From Desulfobacterales bacterium (GTDB lineage: Bacteria; Desulfobacterota; Desulfobulbia; Desulfobulbales; JAGXFP01), in NCBI GenBank assembly GCA_024637225.1, contig JAGXFP010000018.1:1-64000 (forward strand): a stretch of 64,000 nucleotides of DNA, in the 5' to 3' direction. The stretch's first letter is position 1; each line of letters begins with the position of its first letter. Below are positions 24,831 to 33,265 of the stretch, piece after piece. The position numbers and the translations under genes are program-made. Below the pieces are notes generated by a model. The model saw only the letters and a list, made by a program, of their open reading frames with translations. It made no database searches and had not been told where the DNA came from.

Positions 24831-24887
24831 CGTCGCTTTGCTCCTCGCAATGACGTAGAAAATAACTTTTGTGAGTTCATCAAGATT
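24831..24887. repeat. Partial dispersed palindromic repeat (left copy)
   Basis: The segments CGTCGCTTTGCTCCTCGCAA (from 24832) and a degraded AACTTTTGTGAGTTCATCAA match, in reverse orientation, parts of the composite repeat at 26258-26396. The two copies bracket the gene at 25036-26103. The rest of the interval 24715-25035 shows nothing recognisable. Confidence 0.55.
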
Positions 24888-25035
24888 GATAAGCTAGCGA
24901 GGCCGGAGTAAAAAAGATAAAATCGGAATCCCATCAGCTTCTAAATTCTTCACAGGAAACAACAACGCCCAACAGCGGGTAAAACCAGTTATTCAGGCGC
25001 ATAACCCCAGTCAGAAAGTTTGAGAGGCGGATCGT

Positions 25036-26103
25036 ATGGACTTGCAGCAGACCATCCGGCATAACTGCGATATTTCCGACGCCCGGGATAACGGGATCTA
25101 TTCGCTCTGCACCCTGGTCCTCAAACTGCGCAATCTCTACAAGTGGGAACAGGGGCTCGAGCCCTGGGACGAACCGGAATCAAAGGTCCTGCTCGACTGG
25201 ATCGATGCCAAGGAAAACTATTGGGAGGAGCTCGCCGGCGAGGATCTTCTCCCCTTGCCCCTTGCCGGCTCCCCGGTCGATCCCTTCGATATCGCGGCGG
25301 TAAACGAAAATTCACCTGACGACAGGGTCTATTACGGGGCGGGCTACGGACGGTCGCTGAAGTCGATCTTCTTCCTTGCCGAGGTGCGGGAGCGCAAAAC
25401 CGTCACCGGCATTCCGGTCCTGATCCTCGGCCGGGAAATGAGCCGCGAACTTTCCGCCCCCTTCGCCATGCTCCAGGACGGTGTGATCATCATCCGGCGC
25501 GAACCCCTGCGCTTCTTTATCTGGGACCAGGTCCAGGAGATTCGTGCGGCTTCCCGTTTACCCCTGCGCTTCGCCTTGGAGTGCCACGGAGTTCGGAGCT
25601 GGACCGAATTGAATCAACAAGCCTTCAAGAAAAATCTGGACCGGATAGTCGACAGCGAAATCCCCGTCTTCATCCATCACGAGATCGGCGAATTGCGCGA
25701 GGAAGCCCTGGACAGCCAGGCCGCCAAAAAACTGGTCAGCGCCTATCCCGATTCCGCTATCGAGTTGACCGTCCGGGCCTTGAAGGATATCCTGGCCGAC
25801 ACCCATCCCGAGGGAATGCTCAGCTATATTATCGATGAACGCCGCGAAGCTTCGCTCGGCTTCTATCTCGGTTTCCTGGACGGGATGCGCAAACTGCTCT
25901 TTCCCGAAATTGACGAGGCCTTCAAGGGTTTCATGGCTGACCGCGATTGGCATGGGATCGAACTGGCCCGCGACCGGGCCCGGGCCGCCAATCTCCGCCG
26001 GGCCGAAATACTTTCCGAAGCCGCCATGGAACTGGAACGCCGGGATGCGCTGAAGATTAAATGCCGGATCGAAAAGGAAATCCTGAAGCCCTTGGGGTTA
26101 TAA
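25036..26103 (+). CDS. Conserved hypothetical soluble protein
   Basis: The 355-residue protein has no membrane helix or known catalytic motif. The beginning (QQTIRHNCDISDARDNGIYS, then LCTLVLKLRNLYKWEQGLEP) resembles a hypothetical family I associate with sulfate reducers (Sfum_1244-like); this is memory, not a search. The middle has mixed alpha/beta character and the C-terminus is strongly helical. It stands alone between palindromic repeats, with GAGAGGCGG as a plausible ribosome-binding site. The function is unknown. Confidence 0.7.
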   Translation: MDLQQTIRHNCDISDARDNGIYSLCTLVLKLRNLYKWEQGLEPWDEPESKVLLDWIDAKENYWEELAGEDLLPLPLAGSPVDPFDIAAVNENSPDDRVYYGAGYGRSLKSIFFLAEVRERKTVTGIPVLILGREMSRELSAPFAMLQDGVIIIRREPLRFFIWDQVQEIRAASRLPLRFALECHGVRSWTELNQQAFKKNLDRIVDSEIPVFIHHEIGELREEALDSQAAKKLVSAYPDSAIELTVRALKDILADTHPEGMLSYIIDERREASLGFYLGFLDGMRKLLFPEIDEAFKGFMADRDWHGIELARDRARAANLRRAEILSEAAMELERRDALKIKCRIEKEILKPLGL

Positions 26104-26170
26104 ACTTTAGGCTCCAAAGATTACTCAGCTGCAACTTTTGCAAAGGTATTTTATATATTAGCTCATAATA

Positions 26171-26244
26171 TGTCATTTCGACCGCAGGGAGAAATCTTGT
26201 GGTTAAGCTGCGATCAAGATTACTCACATTCGTTCGAAATGACA
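26171..26244. repeat. Palindromic intergenic repeat (TGTCATTTCGA type)
   Basis: TGTCATTTCGA (26171-26181) pairs exactly with 26234-26244. An inner ATCTTG (26194-26199) pairs with CAAGAT (26215-26220). The result is a nested stem-loop. It looks like a REP/MITE-type element and is adjacent to a second one. Confidence 0.6.
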
Positions 26245-26257
26245 GAATAAAGCTTGA

Positions 26258-26396
26258 TGAGTTCGCAAAAACTGATTTTGCCACGTCATTGCGAGGAGCA
26301 AAGCGACGAAGCAATCCAGTATTTCAGATAGTTACATCTTTCTGGATTGCTTCGCTACGCTCGCAATGACTTGATTTGCAACTTTTTGCGAGATCA
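26258..26396. repeat. Composite palindromic repeat (TCATTGCGAGG and TTCGCAAAAA arms)
   Basis: Three nested perfect arm pairs are visible: TCGCAAAAA (26263-26271) with 26383-26391; GTCATTGCGAG (26285-26295) with 26360-26370; and CGAAGCAATCCAG (26307-26319) with 26342-26354. Together they could fold into one 130-base hairpin. Parts recur at 24.83, 14.87, 58.34 and 59.69 kb. Confidence 0.75.
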
Positions 26397-26440
26397 TTAA
26401 AGCTTGGCGGCAATCGGATAAATAAACAGGAAAAAGTTTT

Positions 26441-26800
26441 ATGGACATGAACACACTGGCAATCCTGACCGGCGGCATCCTGGTCGGCGCGGCCGCCTCC
26501 TTCACCGGGCTCGGCGGCGGCTTCCTGATGGTGCCCTTCCTGTTGTACCTCGGCTTTTCCGCCCAAAAAGCGGTCGGCACCTCCTTTCTGGGCATCCTGA
26601 TCATTTCGGCCTCGGCCCTCCTGGCCCACAACAAACTGGCCAATGTCGACTATAAATACGGCCTGCTCCTGGGGATCGGAGGCATCATCGGCGCCCAATT
26701 CGGCGCCCGGCTGATCGAGCAGGTCTCGACCGAGGACTTCAGAAAGATCTTCGCCCTGATTCTGGCCGGCCTGGCCGCCTACCTATTTTTCAAGAAGTAA
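26441..26800 (+). CDS. Half-size TauE/SafE family membrane protein
   Basis: The 119-residue protein has four membrane helices and the family start GAAASFTGLGGGFLMVPFLL, ending with a helix GLAAYLFFKK. It equals one half of a normal eight-helix TauE/SafE protein, so it probably dimerises or pairs with its neighbour, which starts two bases after its stop. The pair is likely an anion exporter. The substrate is unknown. Confidence 0.85.
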   Translation: MDMNTLAILTGGILVGAAASFTGLGGGFLMVPFLLYLGFSAQKAVGTSFLGILIISASALLAHNKLANVDYKYGLLLGIGGIIGAQFGARLIEQVSTEDFRKIFALILAGLAAYLFFKK

Positions 26801-26802
26801 CC

Positions 26803-27744
26803 ATGTACTTCCCAATCGCCGATATCACGATCAACCCCTTCCTGCCGCCCCTGGTCGCCTTCGTGATCTCCTTTTTCACCTCGATGGGTGGGGTCTCCGG
26901 CGCCTTCCTTCTCCTGCCCTTCCAGGTCAGCATCCTCGGCTTCACCTCTCCCGCGGTCAGCGCCACCAATCAGCTTTTCAACGTGGTGGCGATCCCCAGC
27001 GGGATTTACCGCTATATCAAGGAAGGCAGGATGGTCTGGCCCCTGACCTGGGTGGTGATCGTCGGCACCCTGCCCGGCGTCCTGATCGGCGGCCTGGTCC
27101 GGGTCCGCTACCTGCCCGACCCCAGAAACTTCAAGATGTTCGTCGGCCTGGTCCTCCTCTATATTGGGGCCCGGCTGCTGAAAGACATCCTGGCCGCAAA
27201 GAGGGGGGCCGACGGTAAGCCTTCCGCCGAAGAGCAGTTCAGCAAACTGGTCCGCGAGTTCCGGGCCAGCCAGTCTTCGGAGCCCCTACCGGTCGTCAAG
27301 GTCAGGGAATTCACCGCGACCACCATCTCCTATGACTTCTACGGCCGCAACTTCACGGTCAACACCGTCTTCGTCACCACCCTGAGCTTCGCGGTCGGAA
27401 TTGTCGGCGGGGTCTATGGGATCGGCGGCGGCGCCATTGTCGCGCCCTTCTTCATCTCCATCCTGGGGCTGCCGGTCTACACCGTGGCCGGAGCGGCCCT
27501 GATGGGAACCTTCGTGACCTCAGTGGCGGGGGTGATCTTCTACCAGGCCCTCGCCCCCTTCTACCCGGAAATGGCGATCGCTCCCGACTGGCTGCTGGGA
27601 CTGCTCTTCGGCCTAGGCGGCTTCGGCGGCATGTACTGCGGGGCCAGATTCCAGAAGTTCATGCCGGCCAGGATTATCAAATGGATCCTGGCCGCCTCCA
27701 TCCTGATTACCGCCGCTAAATATATAATCTTGTTTTTCTCCTAG
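26803..27744 (+). CDS. TauE/SafE family transporter
   Basis: The 313-residue protein has two TauE-like halves, each with the glycine-rich motif (SFFTSMGGVSGAFLLLPFQV; VGIVGGVYGIGGGAIVAPFF). A soluble loop of about 65 residues lies between them (about 125-190), with the segment YDFYGRNFTVNTVFV before the second half. It probably exports sulfite or another small anion across the inner membrane. It is translationally adjacent to the half-size TauE protein. It has no N-terminal periplasmic domain, unlike the TauE-type protein at 3310-4644. Confidence 0.88.
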   Translation: MYFPIADITINPFLPPLVAFVISFFTSMGGVSGAFLLLPFQVSILGFTSPAVSATNQLFNVVAIPSGIYRYIKEGRMVWPLTWVVIVGTLPGVLIGGLVRVRYLPDPRNFKMFVGLVLLYIGARLLKDILAAKRGADGKPSAEEQFSKLVREFRASQSSEPLPVVKVREFTATTISYDFYGRNFTVNTVFVTTLSFAVGIVGGVYGIGGGAIVAPFFISILGLPVYTVAGAALMGTFVTSVAGVIFYQALAPFYPEMAIAPDWLLGLLFGLGGFGGMYCGARFQKFMPARIIKWILAASILITAAKYIILFFS

Positions 27745-28000
27745 AAAATTATCCACGACTGCCGGCCAAACACCTTGGGTCAATGCGATTATCCCGGCAA
27801 CGCCATTCAGGTCTCTGAATTGAGAAGATAAATTTCACAAAGAAAACTCAAAAAAAACTCCTCGCCAAGTCATCAACACCGTGGAAGCTGGAAAGAAGGA
27901 TTATAGCAGCCGCCATCTTCTAGCGGTCCAGCATATTCGCCATCAAAGTGTCCGTCGGTAATGGAGCATTTCGCCCCAACCGATACGAACGGTTTTTTTC

Positions 28001-28030
28001 TTGACAGTAAACAATTGTTTCCTCGATACT
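28001..28030 (+). promoter_or_regulatory. Sigma-70-type promoter of the Flp pilin gene
   Basis: A perfect -35 box TTGACA (28001-28006) is followed after 18 bases by GATACT (28025-28030), four of six matches to the -10 consensus. It lies 60 bases upstream of the pilin ATG. The interval 27745-28000 shows no other recognisable element. Confidence 0.6.
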
Positions 28031-28089
28031 CTTAGGAAAGGAGGGCCGAATACGCCTGTCACTCAACCAGAACCGAGAGAGGGATCAAA

Positions 28090-28275
28090 ATGGCTCAGAT
28101 GCTCTATTCAATCGAAAATTTCCTTGGCGACGAAGAAGGCGCCTCCGTCATCGAATACGCCGTCCTGATCGCCCTTATTATCGCCGGGGTAATTGCCATT
28201 ATCGGCGTAATCGGCCAACAGGTCGAGAACGGTTTCGATGGTTTCAACGCCCTGCTCACCGAACTCACCGAATAA
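28090..28275 (+). CDS. Flp/type IVb pilin
   Basis: The 61-residue protein has the Flp-pilin hallmark EEGASVIEYAVLIALI, with conserved Glu and Tyr just after a short acidic leader, and one hydrophobic helix. Prepilin peptidase would cut near the GAS segment, after a leader of about 18 residues. Flp pilins assemble into Tad pili for surface attachment. No tad/cpa assembly genes are in the window, so this copy is an orphan. GAGAGAGGG precedes the ATG. Confidence 0.9.
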   Translation: MAQMLYSIENFLGDEEGASVIEYAVLIALIIAGVIAIIGVIGQQVENGFDGFNALLTELTE

Positions 28276-28304
28276 GCGGATATTTCCATTACATTCCGCT
28301 TTTC
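28274..28304 (+). terminator. Weak terminator-like hairpin after the pilin gene
   Basis: A 7-bp stem AAGCGGA/TCCGCTT (28274-28280 with 28295-28301) overlaps the pilin stop codon and is followed by TTTCCC. The T run is short, so termination may be partial. From here to 28673 nothing else is recognisable. Confidence 0.4.
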
Positions 28305-28673
28305 CCGCTCATGTTGTCCTGTGCAAACCGCCACTAAATCCACAACTGTGTCGTACTTACTACTCATTATTGTGGCTGGTCGGAATGCGTTGCCGTGGGG
28401 AAACGGGATTTTCTAAAACGGGATCAGCTCTTATCAATATCCCCCGCCTTTAAAGTCATTGACTTTGCTAGCAACCAAAACTAACCTGCTATTGCCTGAC
28501 AAAATCTACTTTAATCTGTAATTGGGTCGGTCGAATAAACGAGGCTTGTTACCTGAGGGCCAGGGGCAAGTGACCCCCGGAATTGCGAACCACTGAAAAT
28601 CCGGAAGCGCCAAAATGTTGCCTCGAATTTACAAGTTCTTCAAAAAATCAAAAAGATAAATCAAAAGGTTAAT

Positions 28674-30110
28674 ATGGCTAAACTCATAATCCGGCGCAGG
28701 CGGCACCTTGTCGGCTGTATACGGGAATACAAGGTAATAGTGGATGGCCTGAAGACTGGAAGAGTCAAAAACGGCAGACAGCTGGTTCTTGATCTCGATG
28801 CGGGCGAACACGAACTGTTCCTGAAGATGGATTTCAGCCGATCCAAAAAACTCCGTTTTTCCGTTACCGAGGGAGAAGAGATATTCTTCACCTGTGAGCC
28901 GGGTTTTTTGGGTCTGAAATTGCAAGCCTCGGAGGCGTTCGAGGTTAACCAGGTCCACTCTTCCGATAACGGACTCGATCTTACCCTGGAATTCAACTGG
29001 CAGACCCTGGTGACACTTCTGTTGTTCATAGCCGCGTTGGGTTTGATTATTGCCAGGACTTACGCATACATGCAATTGGAAATGATCAAAACGGTCGACC
29101 ATCTTGCCTTCAGCGGTGAGGAAGTGTGTATTCACCACGACCAGACCCTGTATATGCTCACTCCGGGAGGCTGGCTGCGTGACAGGGTAGCGCTTGCCGA
29201 GCTTGGAATTTCCGGCACCCCGGCCGACCTGGAATTTACCGGTGACGGCCGGTTGCTGGTCGGTGATTATGACAGCAAGAATATATATCTCTGTGATCTG
29301 GATTCCCGGAGTTGCGAGCCGGTCAAGTTCTCCAAATGGGTGGCTATCAGGGACAACTTCAAGTTCACCTACGTTAAGGAAAAAAATCTTCTTTATGTAA
29401 TTGACACCAACCGCCATAGCCTGGCAGTCAATTCAATGTCCCGCCCGGAGAGCATGAGTTTTCCGGGAATCAAGCTCAGCTATCCCAACGATCTGATTCT
29501 TGGGAAAAACGGCAGCCTCCTGATCGCCGATACCAAGAACACCAGAATTACCTCTGTGGAGCTCGACGGTTCGACGAGTGGTTATAAAGAGCAGCTCGAT
29601 CTGATCAATATGACCGGATATTCGGAGCCCAGCACCAGTTTCGCAGGCGTTGAAGGGTTGTCCGAAAAAGTGGCGGCCGGCGCGGTGTCCAGCTACCCCT
29701 CCCCACTGGCTCTCACCGATAGTTACGACGGGAACCTGTGGGTTGTTGTAGCCGATGCCTACATCAATTACGGTGAGATCTGGAAGTTCGGGCAAGATGG
29801 CGAAAGACTCGATAAAGTGAGTTTATCGAAACGTTCTATCCCCCAGGATATTATCCGGGTCGGCAAGAAGCTTCTGGTCAGCGACTCAGAGGAAAATCAG
29901 GTTTACAGCATCGACCCGGTCTCCGGCCGGATCAGCATTTTCGGTGACGAGAGGTTTCAGCAAATCCTGACCGAGACACGGCAGAACCGTGACAATTTCC
30001 GGAAGTTAAAGAACAATTCCTTTAAGTATATAGCGGTTCTCCTGGCTGCACTGGTCCTGATGCTGCTGGTCCATAAAAGATCACAGGCCGCGAAGCTTAA
30101 GGGTAAATAA
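28674..30110 (+). CDS. Membrane-anchored NHL/beta-propeller-like protein
   Basis: The 478-residue protein has a cytoplasmic N-terminal beta domain (residues 1-95, PEGA-like, with VDGLKTGRVKNGRQLVLDLD) and a membrane helix near 108-128. A periplasmic region (about 135-445) carries repeated propeller-type strands (GTPADLEFTGDGRLLVGDYD; YPNDLILGKNGSLLIADTKN). A second membrane helix lies at about 453-472. It probably senses or scaffolds in the envelope; no enzyme motif is seen. It has no operon partner. The weak site AAAAGG precedes the ATG. Confidence 0.7.
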   Translation: MAKLIIRRRRHLVGCIREYKVIVDGLKTGRVKNGRQLVLDLDAGEHELFLKMDFSRSKKLRFSVTEGEEIFFTCEPGFLGLKLQASEAFEVNQVHSSDNGLDLTLEFNWQTLVTLLLFIAALGLIIARTYAYMQLEMIKTVDHLAFSGEEVCIHHDQTLYMLTPGGWLRDRVALAELGISGTPADLEFTGDGRLLVGDYDSKNIYLCDLDSRSCEPVKFSKWVAIRDNFKFTYVKEKNLLYVIDTNRHSLAVNSMSRPESMSFPGIKLSYPNDLILGKNGSLLIADTKNTRITSVELDGSTSGYKEQLDLINMTGYSEPSTSFAGVEGLSEKVAAGAVSSYPSPLALTDSYDGNLWVVVADAYINYGEIWKFGQDGERLDKVSLSKRSIPQDIIRVGKKLLVSDSEENQVYSIDPVSGRISIFGDERFQQILTETRQNRDNFRKLKNNSFKYIAVLLAALVLMLLVHKRSQAAKLKGK

Positions 30111-30556
30111 GTCCGGGAATTGAAATAATAAATATCAAGGGAAGCTTTTCATTATCCAGGCGACCCTTCTTACCCTCGACCTGTACGAATTTACCGTGGA
30201 GGCGGTATGCAGAACCTGCTTCAGCGCAGATTGCTGGGCGCTCAGTAACCTTCTTCTTCACGGTTCACGTTGAGTAGTGTGAAAAAAAAATAAGATTGCT
30301 ATCAAAAAACCCGCTCTCAGTTCCCTACGGATTCTTTATATCAATTCAGTAAATGAGCCAAGCAAAGACCTGACCCACAGCCCCTCTTTTCGGTGTCAAC
30401 GCGGTGTCAACGGCCACGCAGCCATGGCGGCGGACTGGCCCAATTCCAGCATCTATCGGGATATCGCGTGATTGGGGGCAGAGTCGGCGAGAGCGGTTAT
30501 GGCGAACGATCAGAATTCCGGGTATATTTCCCGTAGCCCTTGGTTCTCTTTTTCGC
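30111..30556. other. Intergenic stretch with an 11-bp tandem duplication
   Basis: No gene is supported here. CGGTGTCAACG occurs twice in direct succession (30391-30401, 30402-30412). The stretch marks the left edge of an accessory islet that runs to about 32.66 kb. The duplication could be a scar of insertion or recombination, but no integrase gene is present. Confidence 0.4.
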
Positions 30557-30829
30557 TCAATCAGGATCGCCGGGGCAAATTTTTTTGACTTTATCTCCGA
30601 TGCGGGTCGCCTTGTCGCAACTAGTACCGTTTTTCGGGTTACAGTCGATGAGGATTCCCATTACCTTATCGGCCGCCTTGTAGCAGCCGGCATCTTCGAG
30701 CCGGTCCAGCAGCTTTGACATCAATTGGTTGAACTCCAGGCATTTTTCATATTCGGAGGTGGCGCGCTGGTGAAGGATTGCCGCTTTCCGCAAGTCCTCC
30801 TGGATGTCTTCGGGTATGGTTTCGACCAT
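30557..30829 (-). CDS. Small hypothetical protein with cysteine-rich C-terminus
   Basis: A 90-residue, mainly helical protein. Four cysteines lie toward the C-terminus (AGCYKAADK; LIDCNPKNGTSC; KICPGD) and one near residue 31. An AGGA ribosome-binding site lies nine bases upstream. No family is recognised. It sits beside the mobile mystery gene pair on the same strand and may belong to the islet. Confidence 0.45.
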   Translation of the reverse strand: MVETIPEDIQEDLRKAAILHQRATSEYEKCLEFNQLMSKLLDRLEDAGCYKAADKVMGILIDCNPKNGTSCDKATRIGDKVKKICPGDPD

Positions 30830-30912
30830 TGCGGGTTGTTCCTGTAGGTTTGAGTTGCAGCTAATCTAGCGGCAGAGGCGGGGATCGGGCAAATAAAAAA
30901 GGGGTGAAATTC

Positions 30913-31497
30913 TCAAGAACGCACGAATTCAAGTAACGGGCCGTATTCATAACGATCCGCAGTCTGGAGTGCCGCAATGTAACGCTGTCGGCACTCTCCT
31001 GCTTCAACCAGACTTTCGCTGCCCCATGTGAACCGGGGCCGATTGAGAACATGGCTCAGGAGCAGATCCGCCATAAGTCTGGCATGCCGGCCATTGCCGT
31101 TTGCAAAGAGATGTATGAAGACGAGTCGATGATGAAACCGCGCCGCAATTTCATCGGGATGATAGACCTTCAAATCGATCCAGGTATCCACATCCCCCAG
31201 CAGATTTTTCAGCGCCGGACCTATGGACCACCACTCAACCCCGATGTTCTTTCCGCTCTTACGAAACACTCCCGCCCATTTCCAAACGTCCCCGAACATT
31301 CGCCGGTGGAGACGGCAGGCATAATCGACAGTGAGCAGATCGCGTGGCTTGCGGCGGAAAGCCCAGGTCTCCGCCTCGGCAATATTGTCCTGCTCCCAGC
31401 GGTCAAGTTCGGCGCGATCGGTAATATGGGAAAGAAGCAGGCCTTCAGCTTCGTCAGCGTCTATCGGCGTTGCCCCGACAGGGTAATCATAACTCAT
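30913..31497 (-). CDS. Mobile mystery protein B (Fic-domain protein)
   Basis: The 194-residue protein matches the 'mobile mystery protein B' family. It has MSYDYPVGATPIDADEAEG at the start, TVDYACRLHRRMFGDVWKWAG, and the Fic motif HLFANGNGRHARL, which equals HxFxxGNGRxxR except that Leu replaces the usual Pro. Fic proteins usually transfer AMP to target proteins; the pair behaves genetically like a toxin-antitoxin-type mobile module. The start at 31497 is preferred because GGGACG is better spaced than for 31503. The gene overlaps the end of the partner, indicating coupled translation. Confidence 0.85.
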   Translation of the reverse strand: MSYDYPVGATPIDADEAEGLLLSHITDRAELDRWEQDNIAEAETWAFRRKPRDLLTVDYACRLHRRMFGDVWKWAGVFRKSGKNIGVEWWSIGPALKNLLGDVDTWIDLKVYHPDEIAARFHHRLVFIHLFANGNGRHARLMADLLLSHVLNRPRFTWGSESLVEAGECRQRYIAALQTADRYEYGPLLEFVRS

Positions 31498-31963
31498 TGC
31501 CATCGTCCCATAGTTCTTTCGGCATATCCCGGATCAGGGCGTCCACCTCCGCATCAAACGCCTTTTTCTGTTCGGAGTCCGAGAGTTGCTGCGCTTCAAG
31601 GAGCATGGAATGAGAGACTCTTGCCAGCCTTTTTTTCGCCAGGATTTCAGCCCGCCTGCGCACCATATCCGCCAGGCTGTCACGGGGCACCAGGGCATAG
31701 ACAAAAACGCAATCCAGGGCCTCGGCCGCCTGGCGCATGGTCTTGATGGTAACGGAGCCGGTCAGCTCCTTTTTCTCAAGGGTTGTGATCCAGGGCGCCG
31801 AAACCCCCAGGCGGCGGGCAAACTGTTTTCCCGACATCCCCAGAGCTTCCCGGACAGCTCGCAACCAGCCTTTGGCCGGACGTTGCACATCGCGCATACA
31901 TGAAAGACGGCCCAATGTCGTTTCGAGCTGTTCCCGAATCAATCGTTTATGACGAGGCTTCAT
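31487..31963 (-). CDS. Mobile mystery protein A (HTH regulator)
   Basis: The 158-residue protein matches the 'mobile mystery protein A' family. An XRE-like helix-turn-helix lies at about residues 33-88 (GMSGKQFARRLGVSAPWITT, then TIKTMRQAAEALDCVFVYAL), with a helical tail. It should bind DNA and repress its own operon with the Fic partner. A 30-bp perfect AT-rich palindrome lies 22 bases upstream of its start codon, an excellent candidate operator. AAAGG precedes the ATG. Confidence 0.87.
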   Translation of the reverse strand: MKPRHKRLIREQLETTLGRLSCMRDVQRPAKGWLRAVREALGMSGKQFARRLGVSAPWITTLEKKELTGSVTIKTMRQAAEALDCVFVYALVPRDSLADMVRRRAEILAKKRLARVSHSMLLEAQQLSDSEQKKAFDAEVDALIRDMPKELWDDGNEL

Positions 31964-31984
31964 TTATTAACCTTTAGCTTAATT

Positions 31985-32014
31985 ATTAATATATAAATTA
32001 ATTTATATATTAAT
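31985..32014. promoter_or_regulatory. 30-bp perfect palindrome, probable operator of mobile mystery protein A
   Basis: A perfect palindrome made only of A and T, with half-site TTAATATATAAATT. A further TTAATATAT half-site occurs at about 32031-32040. Position just upstream of the HTH gene suggests autoregulation. The AT-rich DNA may also contain the promoter. Confidence 0.7.
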
Positions 32015-32216
32015 TATAGCAAGATAAAAGTTAATATATGGATTAATTTTCAGTCCAGGTCAATTAAAATAAACCGGGACTCATAACGGGAACGGCTGAG
32101 CCTGACCCCAAGGGAACAAGGGAAGAAGGCGCCCGGCCATCCGGAACCGGAAAAACTTTTGCGGATAAGCGGGGCCGCTTTGTTATATAGTGCGGCCAGG
32201 GAATTTCTTATTACAA

Positions 32217-32665
32217 TCACCTCACGCGGGCCCTGGGGTGCAATAACGTTACCGACGGCTTCCTTACTGCAATCATTTTCGCTGCAATAACAGTCTTTCC
32301 AAAGGCTGTGGCGGCAGAGAGTATACCCGTTTCATCTTTCCTTAACTCCTTGACGGCGGCTTTCTGCAAATCCCTTAAGCGCCTATTGAAAGTGGCCTTC
32401 AGCGGTTTGCCGGTGGTTCTCTTATCTTGAACAACCAATTCAACACCGAGATTGCCTAGAAGTTTATCGACCTCGTCTATACAACCACGCGGTAAGCCGA
32501 TGTGTTCCGAGAAGTCATCCGAGCATGATATAACCCGAGGCTTGTCGAAGGTGGGCAGGCGCATTGCCTGGTTCTTGTAAAACTCTGGATTCTGAAACTG
32601 GGAAAAAACCGATCATAAGAATCAAGACCGATCTGATATCGTCTCTCCATTGTCAGAGTCATCAA
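32217..32665 (-). pseudogene. Remnant of a TOTE-type primase-helicase
   Basis: The minus strand encodes RYQIGLDSYDRFFP, which matches my memory of the end of the archaeo-eukaryotic primase domain in TOTE conflict proteins. In another frame it encodes NPEFYKNQAMRLPTFDKPRV, an LPRGCIDEVDKLL segment and the helicase Walker A ATAFGKT. The normal sequence between the primase motif and NPEFYKNQ is missing, and the protein ends shortly after the Walker motif. So a large gene has suffered an internal deletion and loss of the rest of the helicase. TOTE systems are proposed anti-phage or conflict modules. The remnant is probably inactive. Confidence 0.75.
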
Positions 32666-32671
32666 GTAAGG

Positions 32672-33265
32672 TCACTTGCCGTTTTCGTCCTTATATTTCT
32701 CTATATCCTTGAGGGCCTCGCCATAGCATTGATTGCAATAGCTATGGGTAAAGGCAACCCCGGATTTCCGGCCCATAAAGGTCTCGATCCCCACCCATTC
32801 GCCCTGGCCGGGCTCCACACCGCTATCGTCCCTGATCTTCTTGCAGACCGAGCAGATCGGCAGGATATCTTCATAAAGCTTGATTCGCCGCTTTAATTCG
32901 ACCTTTTCCAGGGCCTGCTCCATCCGCAGGATCAGTTCGTCTATCGCGCAGGGCTTGAGCAGGTAATCGTCGCCGCCGGCCCGCATCGCCTCGATGGCCG
33001 AATCCATGTTGCCGTAGCCGGTAAGGATAAGCACCGGCCTTTCCGGGTCGGTTTTCTTGGCGTATTCCGACACCCCAATGCCGCTGATTCCTTCCATTTT
33101 CAGGTCGGTGACCACCAGGTCGATTTTCTGCTCGTCCAGGATCAAACAACCCTCTTCGCCGCTTTCCGCGGTATAAACCTCATAGCCGTTTTTTCGCAGG
33201 TGCCTGCTCAGGGATACCAGGATAATCTTTTCGTCATCTACCAGTAAAACACTCTTTTCATTCAT
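32672..33265 (-). CDS. Response regulator with C-terminal cysteine motif
   Basis: The 197-residue protein has a receiver domain (about 5-120: VDDE, phospho-acceptor in VVTDLKM, TGYG, Lys in LLKPC). A C-terminal segment reads LPICSVCKKIRDD ... GEWVGIETFM ... FTHSYCNQCYG. The two CxxC pairs suggest a small metal-binding or redox module, often seen after receivers in Desulfobacterota; its role is unknown. There is no DNA-binding domain. It overlaps the histidine kinase stop by four bases and is the last gene of the KaiC-like operon. Confidence 0.9.
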   Translation of the reverse strand: MNEKSVLLVDDEKIILVSLSRHLRKNGYEVYTAESGEEGCLILDEQKIDLVVTDLKMEGISGIGVSEYAKKTDPERPVLILTGYGNMDSAIEAMRAGGDDYLLKPCAIDELILRMEQALEKVELKRRIKLYEDILPICSVCKKIRDDSGVEPGQGEWVGIETFMGRKSGVAFTHSYCNQCYGEALKDIEKYKDENGK

